Positions 7,824-15,866 of a DNA stretch of 64,000 nucleotides are shown piece after piece. The position numbers and the translations under genes were made by a program. The stretch comes from Bradyrhizobium sp. Rc3b (GTDB lineage Bacteria; Pseudomonadota; Alphaproteobacteria; Rhizobiales; Xanthobacteraceae). Each line of letters starts with the position of its first letter. Position 1 is the stretch's first letter. The stretch spans positions 190,723 through 254,722 of the forward strand of contig NZ_FOUS01000005.1 in assembly GCF_900114915.1 (NCBI RefSeq), read 5' to 3'. The notes under the pieces were generated by a model, which was not told the DNA's origin, did not search any database, and saw only the letters and a program-made list of their open reading frames with translations.

Positions 7824-8888
7824 TCAAGACACTTGGTGACGCCGGTGAAGTTCGAGGTCCTGGCTCAAGCCCATTGAGCGTCCGTCACCAGGCCTTTCGG
7901 AAGTCTGCGCCACCGGCTGCCGCACGATGCTCCGCGCAATCTCGTAATATTGCAGCGCCCGTTGCTCCAGCGTGAGACTGTCCAGGATATAGCCGCGCGG
8001 ATCGAACGCGCCCGCGGCACACCCTTCCCAGAAATTGTCCCACCCCGCCTCGAATCCCGCGACGTCGACGAATTTGGCCCCGCAGCGCTCATCCCAATAC
8101 GGCACCGACGACACGGGCGCGAACTGCACGCGGTGCGGATAGTAATCGGGGTCTCGCCACGGGCCGCCCGGATCCCAGGCGAATACCGGCACGCCGCAAG
8201 ACAAGGCCTGCTGATAGGCGATGCCCTGGCTCTCGTTCTGACACAGGAAGATCATCGCGCGCGAGGCCGCCAGCGCCGCCTGATAATCTTCTTCCTTGTA
8301 GCTGCCATAACGCAGCTCCGTGAACGAGCGGCCCTCTTTTCGCAGACGGGCGCGGACGGGTTCGATCAACTCCGGCGCATAGCGCTCGCGGTCCCAGTGG
8401 ACCTTGTCGTAGATCAGCACGTCGACCGCCTTCTGCGAGGCGTGCGACGGCACCCAGAGATCGGTATCGATACCGACCGGCCAGGCCTCCGTCTCGGGCC
8501 AATACGGCCGGTACATGTCGACGTACCAGGGCCCGGGCACCACGACCTTCTTCACCGGCAGGCGCTTGAACAGATCGAGGTCGTCCAGCGGATGATTATG
8601 GGCGGCGACGCCGAGCAGGATCGGATTCTTCCACGCGAATTTGTCGAGCAGGAAGGTGCGGCCGACGATGCAGGCGAGCTCGTCGGGATGCCGCGCGATG
8701 TAGCCGTAATCGTTGACGCGGTAGCGGATGCCGAGCCGATCGAGCCCCGCACAGAGATTGAGGAACACGCGAAGCTGACCGCTCATGCGCGGCTCGCCGA
8801 GCAGCAACCGGCGCGCCATGCGTCGCAGATGCCGGTCGCCGGGAAACCAGCGATCGTCCTTGTCCTCATAGAAGAGGTTGAGGATCAT
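7824..8888 (-). CDS. Glycosyltransferase (GT-B-like, exopolysaccharide)
   Basis: 354 residues from the ATG at 8888 (ILNLFYEDKDDRWFPGDRH); an in-frame extension to 9056 is unlike a mature protein. The C-terminal half has the GT-B donor-binding pattern: SYKEEDYQAALAASRAMIFL, then NESQGIAYQQALSCGVPVFAWD (E-x-x-G-x-x-x-x-E/Q-A), as in GT4-type retaining enzymes. A role in adding a sugar to the lipid-linked repeat is inferred. Directly upstream of the polymerase gene. Sugar specificity cannot be read from sequence. Confidence 0.85.
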   Translation of the reverse strand: MILNLFYEDKDDRWFPGDRHLRRMARRLLLGEPRMSGQLRVFLNLCAGLDRLGIRYRVNDYGYIARHPDELACIVGRTFLLDKFAWKNPILLGVAAHNHPLDDLDLFKRLPVKKVVVPGPWYVDMYRPYWPETEAWPVGIDTDLWVPSHASQKAVDVLIYDKVHWDRERYAPELIEPVRARLRKEGRSFTELRYGSYKEEDYQAALAASRAMIFLCQNESQGIAYQQALSCGVPVFAWDPGGPWRDPDYYPHRVQFAPVSSVPYWDERCGAKFVDVAGFEAGWDNFWEGCAAGAFDPRGYILDSLTLEQRALQYYEIARSIVRQPVAQTSERPGDGRSMGLSQDLELHRRHQVS

Positions 8889-9146
8889 CGCATCTGGGTC
8901 GTGTTCGAATGTCTTTGCGGGCACTGGATTCCATCCGCGGCAGCCGGATGCGCATTCTCGCATGGGACCGGCGGTCGCACTCTTCCAAATTTGCCACAGG
9001 CTTAATGCCAGCGGCTTAACGCTAATTGACGAAACCAGCGCCACACACGGCTTCACGGCAACGATCTGGCTGTAATGCGAGTATCATTCGCGGGGCCTGC
9101 CCACGTTGCGATCGATCGCATCATCCATTCAGCGCACGCGTCCTGG

Positions 9147-9161
9147 TTAACAGACTCTTAA
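9147..9161 (+). promoter_or_regulatory. TTAA-N7-TTAA site (CtrA full-site-like)
   Basis: TTAA at 9147-9150 and TTAA at 9158-9161 are separated by exactly seven bases (CAGACTC), matching the spacing of the alphaproteobacterial CtrA full site. It lies about 10 bases upstream of the GTG start of the next glycosyltransferase, which would place it within or just after the promoter. A chance occurrence is possible. Confidence 0.35.
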
Positions 9162-9170
9162 AGGCGAGCC

Positions 9171-10163
9171 GTGGCTCAGATCACCGCCGAAGACGTCCTC
9201 GATTTGCCGGCCACCAGACGCGTCGTTCCGGCGGCACGCCAGCCGCTGCCGTCGAGCTCGACCTGGTCGGTGTCCGTCGTCATTCCCGCCAAGAACGTTG
9301 CGGCCTATGTCGGCGAAACCCTCACCAGCGCACTGGCGCAGGGCGAGGTGGGCGAAGTCATCGTCGTGGACGACGGCTCGACCGACAACACCGCCGCCAT
9401 CGTCCGCGGCATTCGCGATCCGCGGCTGCACCTGATCACGAATGATTCCGCCGGTGTGTCGGCAGCGCGCAATCTCGGTGCGCGATATGCCCGCGGCGAC
9501 TGGCTGCTCTTCCTCGATGCCGATGACCGCCTTCGCTCTGGCGCAGTGGCGGCGCTGCTGGAGGCGGTACGCGCGGCTCCGCGGGCGGTGCTCGTCTATG
9601 GCGATTACAACACGATCGACAGCGAAGGACATCAGATCGGCCGGCGCGGCCTGCTGAAGGGGCGCCGGAAGCCGTCCGGCGACGTGCTGACGCGGCTCGC
9701 CGCCGGCAATTTCATCGTCAATGGCGGCATCGCGCTCGCGCGCGCGGAAGCTTTCCGGGCCATCGGCGGCTTTGATACGTCCTTGAGATATTGCGAGGAC
9801 TGGCATTGCTGGTGCCGCTTGGCGGCGATCGGCGAGTTCGAATTCGCGCCAAAACTGCTGCTCGATTATCGCCTGCACACCGCCAACACCATGAACGCCG
9901 CGGTGCGGACGCCCAAGGATTTCTTCCCTGCCATCGCGCGGGTATTCGACGACGGGCTGATCCTGGCACGTCTGCCCGAGGGCACGGCGGCCGGACTGCG
10001 CCTCGCCGCCGAACTTCATCTCATCACCTACTCGGCGATGCAGGCGGTCCGTTTCGGCCGATATCGCCAGGCTTTTGGCTATCTTGGAATGGTCGGCCGC
10101 CGCTCGCTCAAGGCGTTGCCGCGCGCCGCGGCCAGGACTGCCCTCGCCCGCTTCGGCATCTGA
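9171..10163 (+). CDS. Glycosyltransferase family 2
   Basis: 330 residues, GTG start preceded by AAGGCGAG. GT-A fold: WSVSVVIPAKNVAAYVGETL, the nucleotide-binding VVDDGSTDNTAA (about 66-77), and a D-x-D-like LFLDADDRL (about 113-121). A C-terminal acceptor region has FDTSLRYCEDWHCWCRLA. Probably transfers a sugar from a nucleotide donor to the growing lipid-linked exopolysaccharide repeat in the cytoplasm. It is divergent from the upstream leftward glycosyltransferase and convergent, with a 3-base gap, with the next one. Confidence 0.9.
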   Translation: MAQITAEDVLDLPATRRVVPAARQPLPSSSTWSVSVVIPAKNVAAYVGETLTSALAQGEVGEVIVVDDGSTDNTAAIVRGIRDPRLHLITNDSAGVSAARNLGARYARGDWLLFLDADDRLRSGAVAALLEAVRAAPRAVLVYGDYNTIDSEGHQIGRRGLLKGRRKPSGDVLTRLAAGNFIVNGGIALARAEAFRAIGGFDTSLRYCEDWHCWCRLAAIGEFEFAPKLLLDYRLHTANTMNAAVRTPKDFFPAIARVFDDGLILARLPEGTAAGLRLAAELHLITYSAMQAVRFGRYRQAFGYLGMVGRRSLKALPRAAARTALARFGI

Positions 10164-10166
10164 TCG

Positions 10167-11195
10167 TCACGACACGATCTTCGAGGCCTCGTAGGGCTTC
10201 GGCTCGATCCCGAACGCGGCGAGCATCGAGCCGAACGCGACCATCACGGGGTGCATCGCGACGACGGCCTTCGACGACGTCAGCAGACCTGCGGACCGAA
10301 CCAGCGAGAGCGGCAACCGTCCGAGCATCTGTACGAACACCCGCGCCCGCGCCGCCGCGCTCTGCGCGGCCTTGTACTGCACGCGATAATTGATCGCGCC
10401 GATGCGCAGGCCACGCTTGGCGATCCAGCCGAGGCTGGTGCGGCTTTGCGGCACGGTCTCGGTGATGACGGCCTCCGCCGTCCAGTGGAAGATCATGCCG
10501 GCATCACGGCACCGCACGAAGAAATCGCAATCGCCGCCGCCGAGGAAATTGAAGCGCAGGTCGAAGGCGGGACGGTCGAACCGCTCGAAGGCCGCGCGCG
10601 TGATCAGACAATTGCCGCAGCCATAGATCAGCGGCACCGCGCCGGAATAGTCGTAGGCGGGACAGAAGGCGGGATGACGCGACAGCCACGGCTTGCTGTC
10701 GTCGTCGAACACCGGCAGCACCGGCCCGCCGACCACGTCGGCGCCGGTCGCCTCCGCGGTGCGGACCATCAGTTCGAGCCAGTCGCTTGACGCGATCTCG
10801 TCGTCGTCGATCATCAGGAAGCGGGTTGCGGCAGGAAACAGTGCCTGCGCCGTCTCGAACGCAGCATTGATCGCCTGGCAATTGCCCTGCCGCTTCTCGA
10901 CGAGGCAGACGCCCTGCAGCCTGCCGGCGGCCAGAAACTCCGCGGCAACCGGCGCGCTCTCGCGCTGCGCGGCATCGTTCTCGACCATGACGACGGCAAA
11001 TGAACGCGGGGTCCGCTGGTTCGCCAGCGACTCCAGCGTCAACCGCAGATGCTGCGGACGGCGGAAGCAGGGAATGCAGACGACGATACCGACCGACAGG
11101 TCGATGACCGCGGAGCTCGCCACGATCTCCCGGTTGGGATCGCGCACGGCATCCGCGATACGCGTGGCAGACAGGTCTGTCGGGATCAATGTCAT
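10167..11195 (-). CDS. Glycosyltransferase family 2
   Basis: 342 residues. GT-A elements: SVGIVVCIPCFRRPQHLRLT (about 34-53), the donor-binding VVMVENDAA, and the metal motif FLMIDDDEIASSDWLELM (about 144). The acceptor/catalytic region FNFLGGGDCDFFVRCRDAG has the GGxD-type motif. It has a C-terminal amphipathic or membrane-associated stretch (LVRSAGLLTSSKAVVAMHPV). Third transferase of the exopolysaccharide block. A 394-base control region with a perfect 11-base hairpin in its leader and a 22-base palindrome separates it from the methyltransferase gene. Confidence 0.9.
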   Translation of the reverse strand: MTLIPTDLSATRIADAVRDPNREIVASSAVIDLSVGIVVCIPCFRRPQHLRLTLESLANQRTPRSFAVVMVENDAAQRESAPVAAEFLAAGRLQGVCLVEKRQGNCQAINAAFETAQALFPAATRFLMIDDDEIASSDWLELMVRTAEATGADVVGGPVLPVFDDDSKPWLSRHPAFCPAYDYSGAVPLIYGCGNCLITRAAFERFDRPAFDLRFNFLGGGDCDFFVRCRDAGMIFHWTAEAVITETVPQSRTSLGWIAKRGLRIGAINYRVQYKAAQSAAARARVFVQMLGRLPLSLVRSAGLLTSSKAVVAMHPVMVAFGSMLAAFGIEPKPYEASKIVS

Positions 11196-11245
11196 GCCGT
11201 TCTAGATGTCCGAGATATATTGAAAAAGCCCTGCTTCATTCGTAC

Positions 11246-11273
11246 GTCCCGCGACGGCACATCGTCGCGGGAC
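11246..11273. promoter_or_regulatory. Perfect 11-base-stem hairpin in the glycosyltransferase leader
   Basis: GTCCCGCGACG (11246-11256) and CGTCGCGGGAC (11263-11273) pair perfectly around a GCACAT loop. It lies 51-78 bases upstream of the leftward glycosyltransferase start, so it would form in the 5' leader if transcription starts beyond it. It could be an attenuator or mRNA stabiliser; no U run follows. Confidence 0.5.
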
Positions 11274-11354
11274 AGATGCGTCCCAAAACGAACGGCCTGT
11301 TGATGGCGCGTGCCTGCGCCTCACGCCAGTCTCCCGACCGTCCCAAGACAACAT

Positions 11355-11372
11355 CATGCGTTTAACCGCTTT
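11355..11372 (+). promoter_or_regulatory. CATGCGYTTAAMCGCTTT motif, copy 1
   Basis: CATGCGTTTAACCGCTTT matches 16 of 18 bases with 12521-12538 upstream of the co-polymerase gene. Both are in non-coding DNA of the polysaccharide block and in the same orientation. A shared regulator is inferred. Confidence 0.4.
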
Positions 11373-11460
11373 CGCCTGTTTCTCCCGCGAAATCATGCGC
11401 ACGTGGTACTGCAATTCGCGGTCCACGCGTCGATCAAGACCCAACATGAACAATGCCGTA

Positions 11461-11482
11461 GTTAATGCGCATGCGCATTAAC
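11461..11482. promoter_or_regulatory. Perfect 22-base palindrome (GTTAATGCGCA and complement)
   Basis: GTTAATGCGCA is followed immediately by its exact reverse complement, with no spacer. It lies 108 bases upstream of the methyltransferase gene in a 394-base region between divergent genes (11196-11589). The rest of this gap holds the 11-base hairpin, one CATGCGYTTAAMCGCTTT copy and no credible coding frame. A palindrome this long is a strong operator candidate. Confidence 0.55.
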
Positions 11483-11589
11483 CCGACCGTAAGCACTGCG
11501 ACCGGTGAGACGGCGCGGCATCAGATTTGCTCTTCGGGCTCGCGATATTTTTCCTGTAAATTTGAATAGAACAAGCGCGGTCAGAAAAT

Positions 11590-12390
11590 ATGAACAAGCC
11601 AGCCACGATCGATTTTGCGACAGCCACGGCGATCCGGATCCCCGCGGCCGCGGCACCCGTCCAGGCGCTTCACGATCTCGTCCCGGGCGAAGCGCGCGAC
11701 AGCCTGCTCGCCGTTCACGACGTGCTGCGGCGCGAACTGCCGCAAGGCCAGCTCGCCATCTATGAAGCCGGCGGCGGCTCGTGCAGCGTCCTGCCGCCGG
11801 AATTGCCTGGACGCAGCAAGGTCACCGTCGTCGACATCGACGAGGACCAGGTCCGCAACAACACCTACGCGGACGAGGCTATCCTCGGCGACGTGCAGAC
11901 CTACCGCTTCGAGCGCGAGACCTTCGATCTCGTGATCTGCTACAACGTGATCGAGCATCTGCCCCACGTCGACGCCGCGCTCCTGAATTTCCGCGATGCG
12001 CTCAAGCGCGGCGGCATGATCTTGATCGGCGCGCCCAATCCCCGCTCGCTCTCCGGCGTCGTCACCAAATATTCGCCGCACTGGTTTCACGTCTGGTTCT
12101 ACCGGCACATCCGCGGCATCAAGGATGCCGGCATGCCCGGCGAGCCGCCGTTCCCGACCTTCTTCCATCCGCTGGTGACGCTGCCCCGGCTCGAAGCCTT
12201 CGCGGCCGCCAACGGCCTTGAGATGATCTACCGCCGCGAGGTCGAGAGTCCGCGCTATCCCGAGATGCGCCGGAGCAAGCCGCTGTTCGCGGCGCTCGTG
12301 GACGCCGGCGCCGCCGTGCTGAATACCATGCTTTCGCGCGGGACCGACGTCCGTCGCGGCGACTATCACGTCATCCTGCGGAAGAGCTGA
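11590..12390 (+). CDS. SAM-dependent methyltransferase (class I)
   Basis: 266 residues. The class I fold is visible: AIYEAGGGSCSVLPPEL (motif I, about 57-73), VTVVDIDEDQV (acidic end of strand 2, about 79-89), FDLVICYNVIEHLPHVDAALL (motif IV and post-region, about 115-135) and LKRGGMILIGAPNP. The YNVIEHL signature is common in polysaccharide and lipid-linked sugar methylases. It may O-methylate an exopolysaccharide sugar or terminate the chain; substrate inferred from location only. It stands alone between two control regions in the polysaccharide block. Confidence 0.85.
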   Translation: MNKPATIDFATATAIRIPAAAAPVQALHDLVPGEARDSLLAVHDVLRRELPQGQLAIYEAGGGSCSVLPPELPGRSKVTVVDIDEDQVRNNTYADEAILGDVQTYRFERETFDLVICYNVIEHLPHVDAALLNFRDALKRGGMILIGAPNPRSLSGVVTKYSPHWFHVWFYRHIRGIKDAGMPGEPPFPTFFHPLVTLPRLEAFAAANGLEMIYRREVESPRYPEMRRSKPLFAALVDAGAAVLNTMLSRGTDVRRGDYHVILRKS

Positions 12391-12681
12391 CGATCATGGC
12401 GCGCGCGCGGCCCATTGCAGAACAGGCGGAGCTTCGCAGCCATGCCGCGCGCGGTAACGAACCGTTAATCTCCAGGGAGCCCCGGCATCGCTGGCGTCAC
12501 GAGGACGCACTGCGGAGTGGCATGCGCTTAAACGCTTTGTTTGCCATTTCGGTGAATAGTCCCTCAATGAGTATGGTTAATTTTCCCTGTTGCGTTGATT
12601 GGGCACCTATATCCCGGGTGCATGGCGTAGAGCGAAGAGTAGCCCCTCAGCCTGCGGCATTTGGAATGAAAGCTGGGGATC
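12391..12681 (+). other. Control region upstream of the co-polymerase operon
   Basis: About 290 bases without a convincing gene; a 97-codon frame here lacks a ribosome site, overlaps the next gene and reads like random sequence. The right part is clearly more AT-rich than its surroundings (about 12530-12600, with TGAGTATGGTTAATTTTCCC), as expected for a promoter. It contains the second CATGCGYTTAAMCGCTTT copy at 12521-12538. No perfect -35/-10 pair can be assigned by eye. Confidence 0.45.
12521..12538 (+). promoter_or_regulatory. CATGCGYTTAAMCGCTTT motif, copy 2
   Basis: CATGCGCTTAAACGCTTT differs from the copy at 11355-11372 at two positions. It lies 143 bases upstream of the co-polymerase start, at the edge of an AT-rich stretch. 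Possible shared operator of the polysaccharide genes. Confidence 0.4.
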
Positions 12682-15051
12682 ATGCTTGACTATAACCAGC
12701 CGATAGATCGGGCCAGACCGGAGTCGCCGCAACAGAGGCCCCAGGCCGGCTTCAACGTGCTGGAGCTCGCCAATTTGCTCTGGCGACGCAAGATCGCGAT
12801 TACCGCGGCTGCCCTGCTCGGTGCAACGCTCGCCGTTACCGTGGGCAAGAGCTTGACGCCCCGCTACACCGCCACCGCCCAGCTCTATGTCGATCCGCGC
12901 GAGCTTCAGCTCGTCGATCGCGAGCTCACGCCGCGCGCGCAGGACGTCTCCGGCATGGCCATGGTGGTGGAGAGCCAGGCGCGGCTGATCACCTCCAACA
13001 GCGTACTGCTCAAGGTGATCCAGCAGACGGGTCTCGACAAGGACCCGGAATTCGGCGGCGGCAGCGACGGCCAGAGCCTGATGTCGTCGCTGCTCGGCCT
13101 GATCGGTCTGCAGCCCCGCGCTCCCTCCGCTGCGGACAACAAGGAGGTGCAGCTTGCGGCGCTCGAGGCGCTGAACAGGCACATCACGATCCGCAAGACC
13201 GAAAAGAGCTTCATCGTCGACATCGAGGTCTGGTCGACGGATCCGGCGAAGGCGGCGACGCTCGCCAACACGCTGACCAATGCCTATCTCGCCGAGTCCC
13301 GCAACTCGCAGGCTTCGGCCGCACGGCGCGCCACCAACGATCTCTCCGGCCGCCTCAAGGAGCTGCGCGAGCGGCTGCGCAACGCCGAGACCGCGCTCGC
13401 CACCTACAAGGCCCAGAACAATTTCGTCGGCACCCAGGATGCGCTGATCAGCGATCAGCAGCTTTCCGCCAGCAACCAGCGGCTTTCCGCGGCCCGCGCG
13501 GCGACGATGGATGCCCAGGCGCGGCTCGACCAGATCGAGGCGAGCCGCCGTACCGCGGCCGACGCCGGCGCGATCCCGGAGGCGCTGCAATCGCCGACGA
13601 TCGCGAACCTGCGCGCGCAATATGCCGATGCACGCAAGAAATATGCTGAGCAGGCCGGCGAGCTCGGGCCGCGCCATCCGGCACTGCGCCAGACCGAGAA
13701 GCAGGTCGAGGATCTCAAGCGCACCATCAGCGAGGAGATCGATCGCTTCGCCCAGTCGGCCAAGAACGATCTGACGCGCGCCCGCGACTATGAGGCCTCG
13801 CTCAACCGGGCCATGGAGGCGCAGAAGCGGCAGAGCGTGCAGCTCAGCCAGGCCGCCGTCCGCCTGCGCGAGCTCGAGCGCGAGGCCGATGCCAGCCGCG
13901 ACGTCTATCAATCCTTCCTCAAGCGCTCGCGCGAGACCGAAGAGCAGGAGACGCTGAACACTTCGGCGGCCCGCGTCATCGGCGAAGCGACGGTGCCGCA
14001 GCGGCGCTCGTTCCCGCCCGCGATGAGCCTGTTCGCCATGATCGGCTTCATCTTCGGCGCGCTCGCGGCGTCAAGCTGGTTCGCCGCGGTCGAACTCCTG
14101 CTCGTCGGCGCACCGGCGCCTGCGCCAGTCCGCCGTGAGCGCGAGCCGGCGCCGGAGAGAACGCGCGCTCCCGAGGTATTGCCGGCTCCGGCAGCTCCGC
14201 AATCTCCTCAGGTCTCGCGACCTCAGGAAGTGGCGCAGGCCCTGCCAGAACTTGCCGCGCCATCGCTGCAGCCTGCGATGGTCGAAAAGCCCCTGATCGA
14301 AAAGCCGCTGATCGCGCGCCTCCAGGAGGCCGACGTCATCCACACGCTCGGAGCCATTCTCGCCACCGGCGGCGGCGTCGACCTTACCCGGCTGGGCTGG
14401 CCGACATTGCGGCCCGGCTTTCCGCTGACGAAGCTGCTCAACGCCTGGCGCGATATGCGCACTGCCGTAGCCCGGCGCGCCGGCGACAAGGCGATGCCGG
14501 TCATCGCGCTCGTCGGCGCCGGCGACACCACCGGACGCAGCGTGATCGCGCTGAATTTCGCGCTTGCGGCTGCGCGCGACGGCGCCCGCGTGCTGATGAT
14601 CGATGCCGACCATCAGGCCCACGCACTCTCGAACAAGGTCAGCCGCCCCGGCAGGAACGAACCGAGCAGGCTCGGCTGGCTCTCGATCGGCAGCAAGGCC
14701 GCACGCGAGATCAGGACGGTCAACGGCATTTCGGTGCTGCCGGCCGGCGAGGGCGACGCCGGCAAGGCCACCGATGCGATCCGCAAGGCGATTGCGCAGG
14801 CGCGCGCCGCGGGCGGCTATGACCTCGTGATCCTCGACGGCCCCGTGATGCCGCTTCTTGCCGGCGGCCGAAAGCTGCTGGACGACACCGACGCGCTGGT
14901 GGCGGTGCTGCCGACCAGCCTCGACATCAACGACAGCCTGGAAGAGATCCTGACCGCGCTGGGCCGCGCTGAGCGCAAGCTCGTCGGCGTCGTGCTGGAC
15001 GAGCTCACCCCTGCAATCCAAACGCGCCAGCGAGGCAGACAATATGCTTGA
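12682..15051 (+). CDS. Wzz/ExoP-type polysaccharide co-polymerase with BY-kinase-like ATPase domain
   Basis: 789 residues. N-terminal Wzz domain (about 22-115) with first membrane segment (ITAAALLGATLAVTVG), a long periplasmic coiled coil (about 200-420), second membrane segment (about 446-472), an Ala/Pro-rich linker, then a cytoplasmic ATPase domain (about 600-785). Together these match ExoP/Wzc proteins that set chain length and control export. Oddities: the P-loop reads GAGDTTGRS, with Arg where the invariant Walker A Lys is expected; Walker A' is MIDADHQ and Walker B VILDGPV; and the C-terminus has one Tyr only instead of a Tyr cluster. Kinase activity is therefore doubtful. It overlaps the next gene by eight bases. 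Confidence 0.9.
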   Translation: MLDYNQPIDRARPESPQQRPQAGFNVLELANLLWRRKIAITAAALLGATLAVTVGKSLTPRYTATAQLYVDPRELQLVDRELTPRAQDVSGMAMVVESQARLITSNSVLLKVIQQTGLDKDPEFGGGSDGQSLMSSLLGLIGLQPRAPSAADNKEVQLAALEALNRHITIRKTEKSFIVDIEVWSTDPAKAATLANTLTNAYLAESRNSQASAARRATNDLSGRLKELRERLRNAETALATYKAQNNFVGTQDALISDQQLSASNQRLSAARAATMDAQARLDQIEASRRTAADAGAIPEALQSPTIANLRAQYADARKKYAEQAGELGPRHPALRQTEKQVEDLKRTISEEIDRFAQSAKNDLTRARDYEASLNRAMEAQKRQSVQLSQAAVRLRELEREADASRDVYQSFLKRSRETEEQETLNTSAARVIGEATVPQRRSFPPAMSLFAMIGFIFGALAASSWFAAVELLLVGAPAPAPVRREREPAPERTRAPEVLPAPAAPQSPQVSRPQEVAQALPELAAPSLQPAMVEKPLIEKPLIARLQEADVIHTLGAILATGGGVDLTRLGWPTLRPGFPLTKLLNAWRDMRTAVARRAGDKAMPVIALVGAGDTTGRSVIALNFALAAARDGARVLMIDADHQAHALSNKVSRPGRNEPSRLGWLSIGSKAAREIRTVNGISVLPAGEGDAGKATDAIRKAIAQARAAGGYDLVILDGPVMPLLAGGRKLLDDTDALVAVLPTSLDINDSLEEILTALGRAERKLVGVVLDELTPAIQTRQRGRQYA

Positions 15052-15847
15052 GCGTCGCGTCAACCTCGACGGACGGGCAGCAACGGCCGACGTGCCGCGA
15101 ATCACCGTCGGCGGGCTCCGCATGGCCGCGATCGATCTGGAAGCGACCGCCGATTTCATGATCGAAGCGACCGATCCCGACAATCGCATCGGCCGTCCGT
15201 TGTTCCTGACCTCGGCCAATGGCGAGGTGCTGGCGCGCTGCTCGACGGAACCGCAGACCGAGCGCCTGTTCCGCGCCGCCGACCTAATCAACGCCGACGG
15301 CCAGCCGCTGGTGGCGGCTTCAAGGCTGCAATCCTGGTTTCCCCTGCCCGAGCGCGTCGCGACCACGGACCTGTTCCACGTCGTCGCGCGCAAGGCGGAA
15401 GCGGTCGGCCGCACTTTCTACATGTTCGGCGCCAGCGAGGCCGAAAACATCGTGGCGGTCGAGAACGTCCAGAAGATGTATCCGAACCTCAAGATCATCG
15501 GACGCAGCCACGGCTATCTGCGAGGCGAGGCGCTGCGCGCCAAGGTCGAGGAGATCAACGCGCTTGCGCCGGACTATCTGTGGGTCGCGCTCGGCGTGCC
15601 CAACGAGCAGGCATTCGTGGAGGAATTCACGCCGTACCTGACCAATGTTGGCGTTATCAAGACATCAGGCGGCCTGTTTAACTTTTTGTCGGGCAGCCGT
15701 TCCCGCGCGCCGCAATGGATGCAGAAGATCGGACTCGAATGGGCCTGGCGCACCTTGCTCGAGCCGCGTCGCCTGTTCTGGCGCTATTTGACCACCAACC
15801 CCCGCGCGCTCTATCTTCTCTTCAGCCGCAACCGGCCCCTCCGCTAA
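15044..15847 (+). CDS. WecG/TagA/CpsF family glycosyltransferase
   Basis: 267 residues. The family signature is clear: FLTSANGEVLARC and INADGQPLVAASRL near the N-terminus, FYMFGASE (about 126-133), YLWVALGVPNEQAFVEEF (about 179-196) and TSGGLFNFLSGSRSRAPQWMQKIGLEWAWRTLLEPRR split over 210-250. Members (GT26) add ManNAcA, ManNAc or glucose to a lipid-linked intermediate at the membrane. It starts within the last codons of the co-polymerase gene, so translation is probably coupled, and it is followed 19 bases later by galE. Confidence 0.92.
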   Translation: MLERRVNLDGRAATADVPRITVGGLRMAAIDLEATADFMIEATDPDNRIGRPLFLTSANGEVLARCSTEPQTERLFRAADLINADGQPLVAASRLQSWFPLPERVATTDLFHVVARKAEAVGRTFYMFGASEAENIVAVENVQKMYPNLKIIGRSHGYLRGEALRAKVEEINALAPDYLWVALGVPNEQAFVEEFTPYLTNVGVIKTSGGLFNFLSGSRSRAPQWMQKIGLEWAWRTLLEPRRLFWRYLTTNPRALYLLFSRNRPLR

Positions 15848-15866
15848 GAGAAGAGCAGAAGACGAT

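Noticed and set aside
12396..12689. 97-codon open frame upstream of the co-polymerase gene
   Set aside because: No ribosome site, Arg-rich random composition, overlaps the next start and lies in an AT-rich promoter region.
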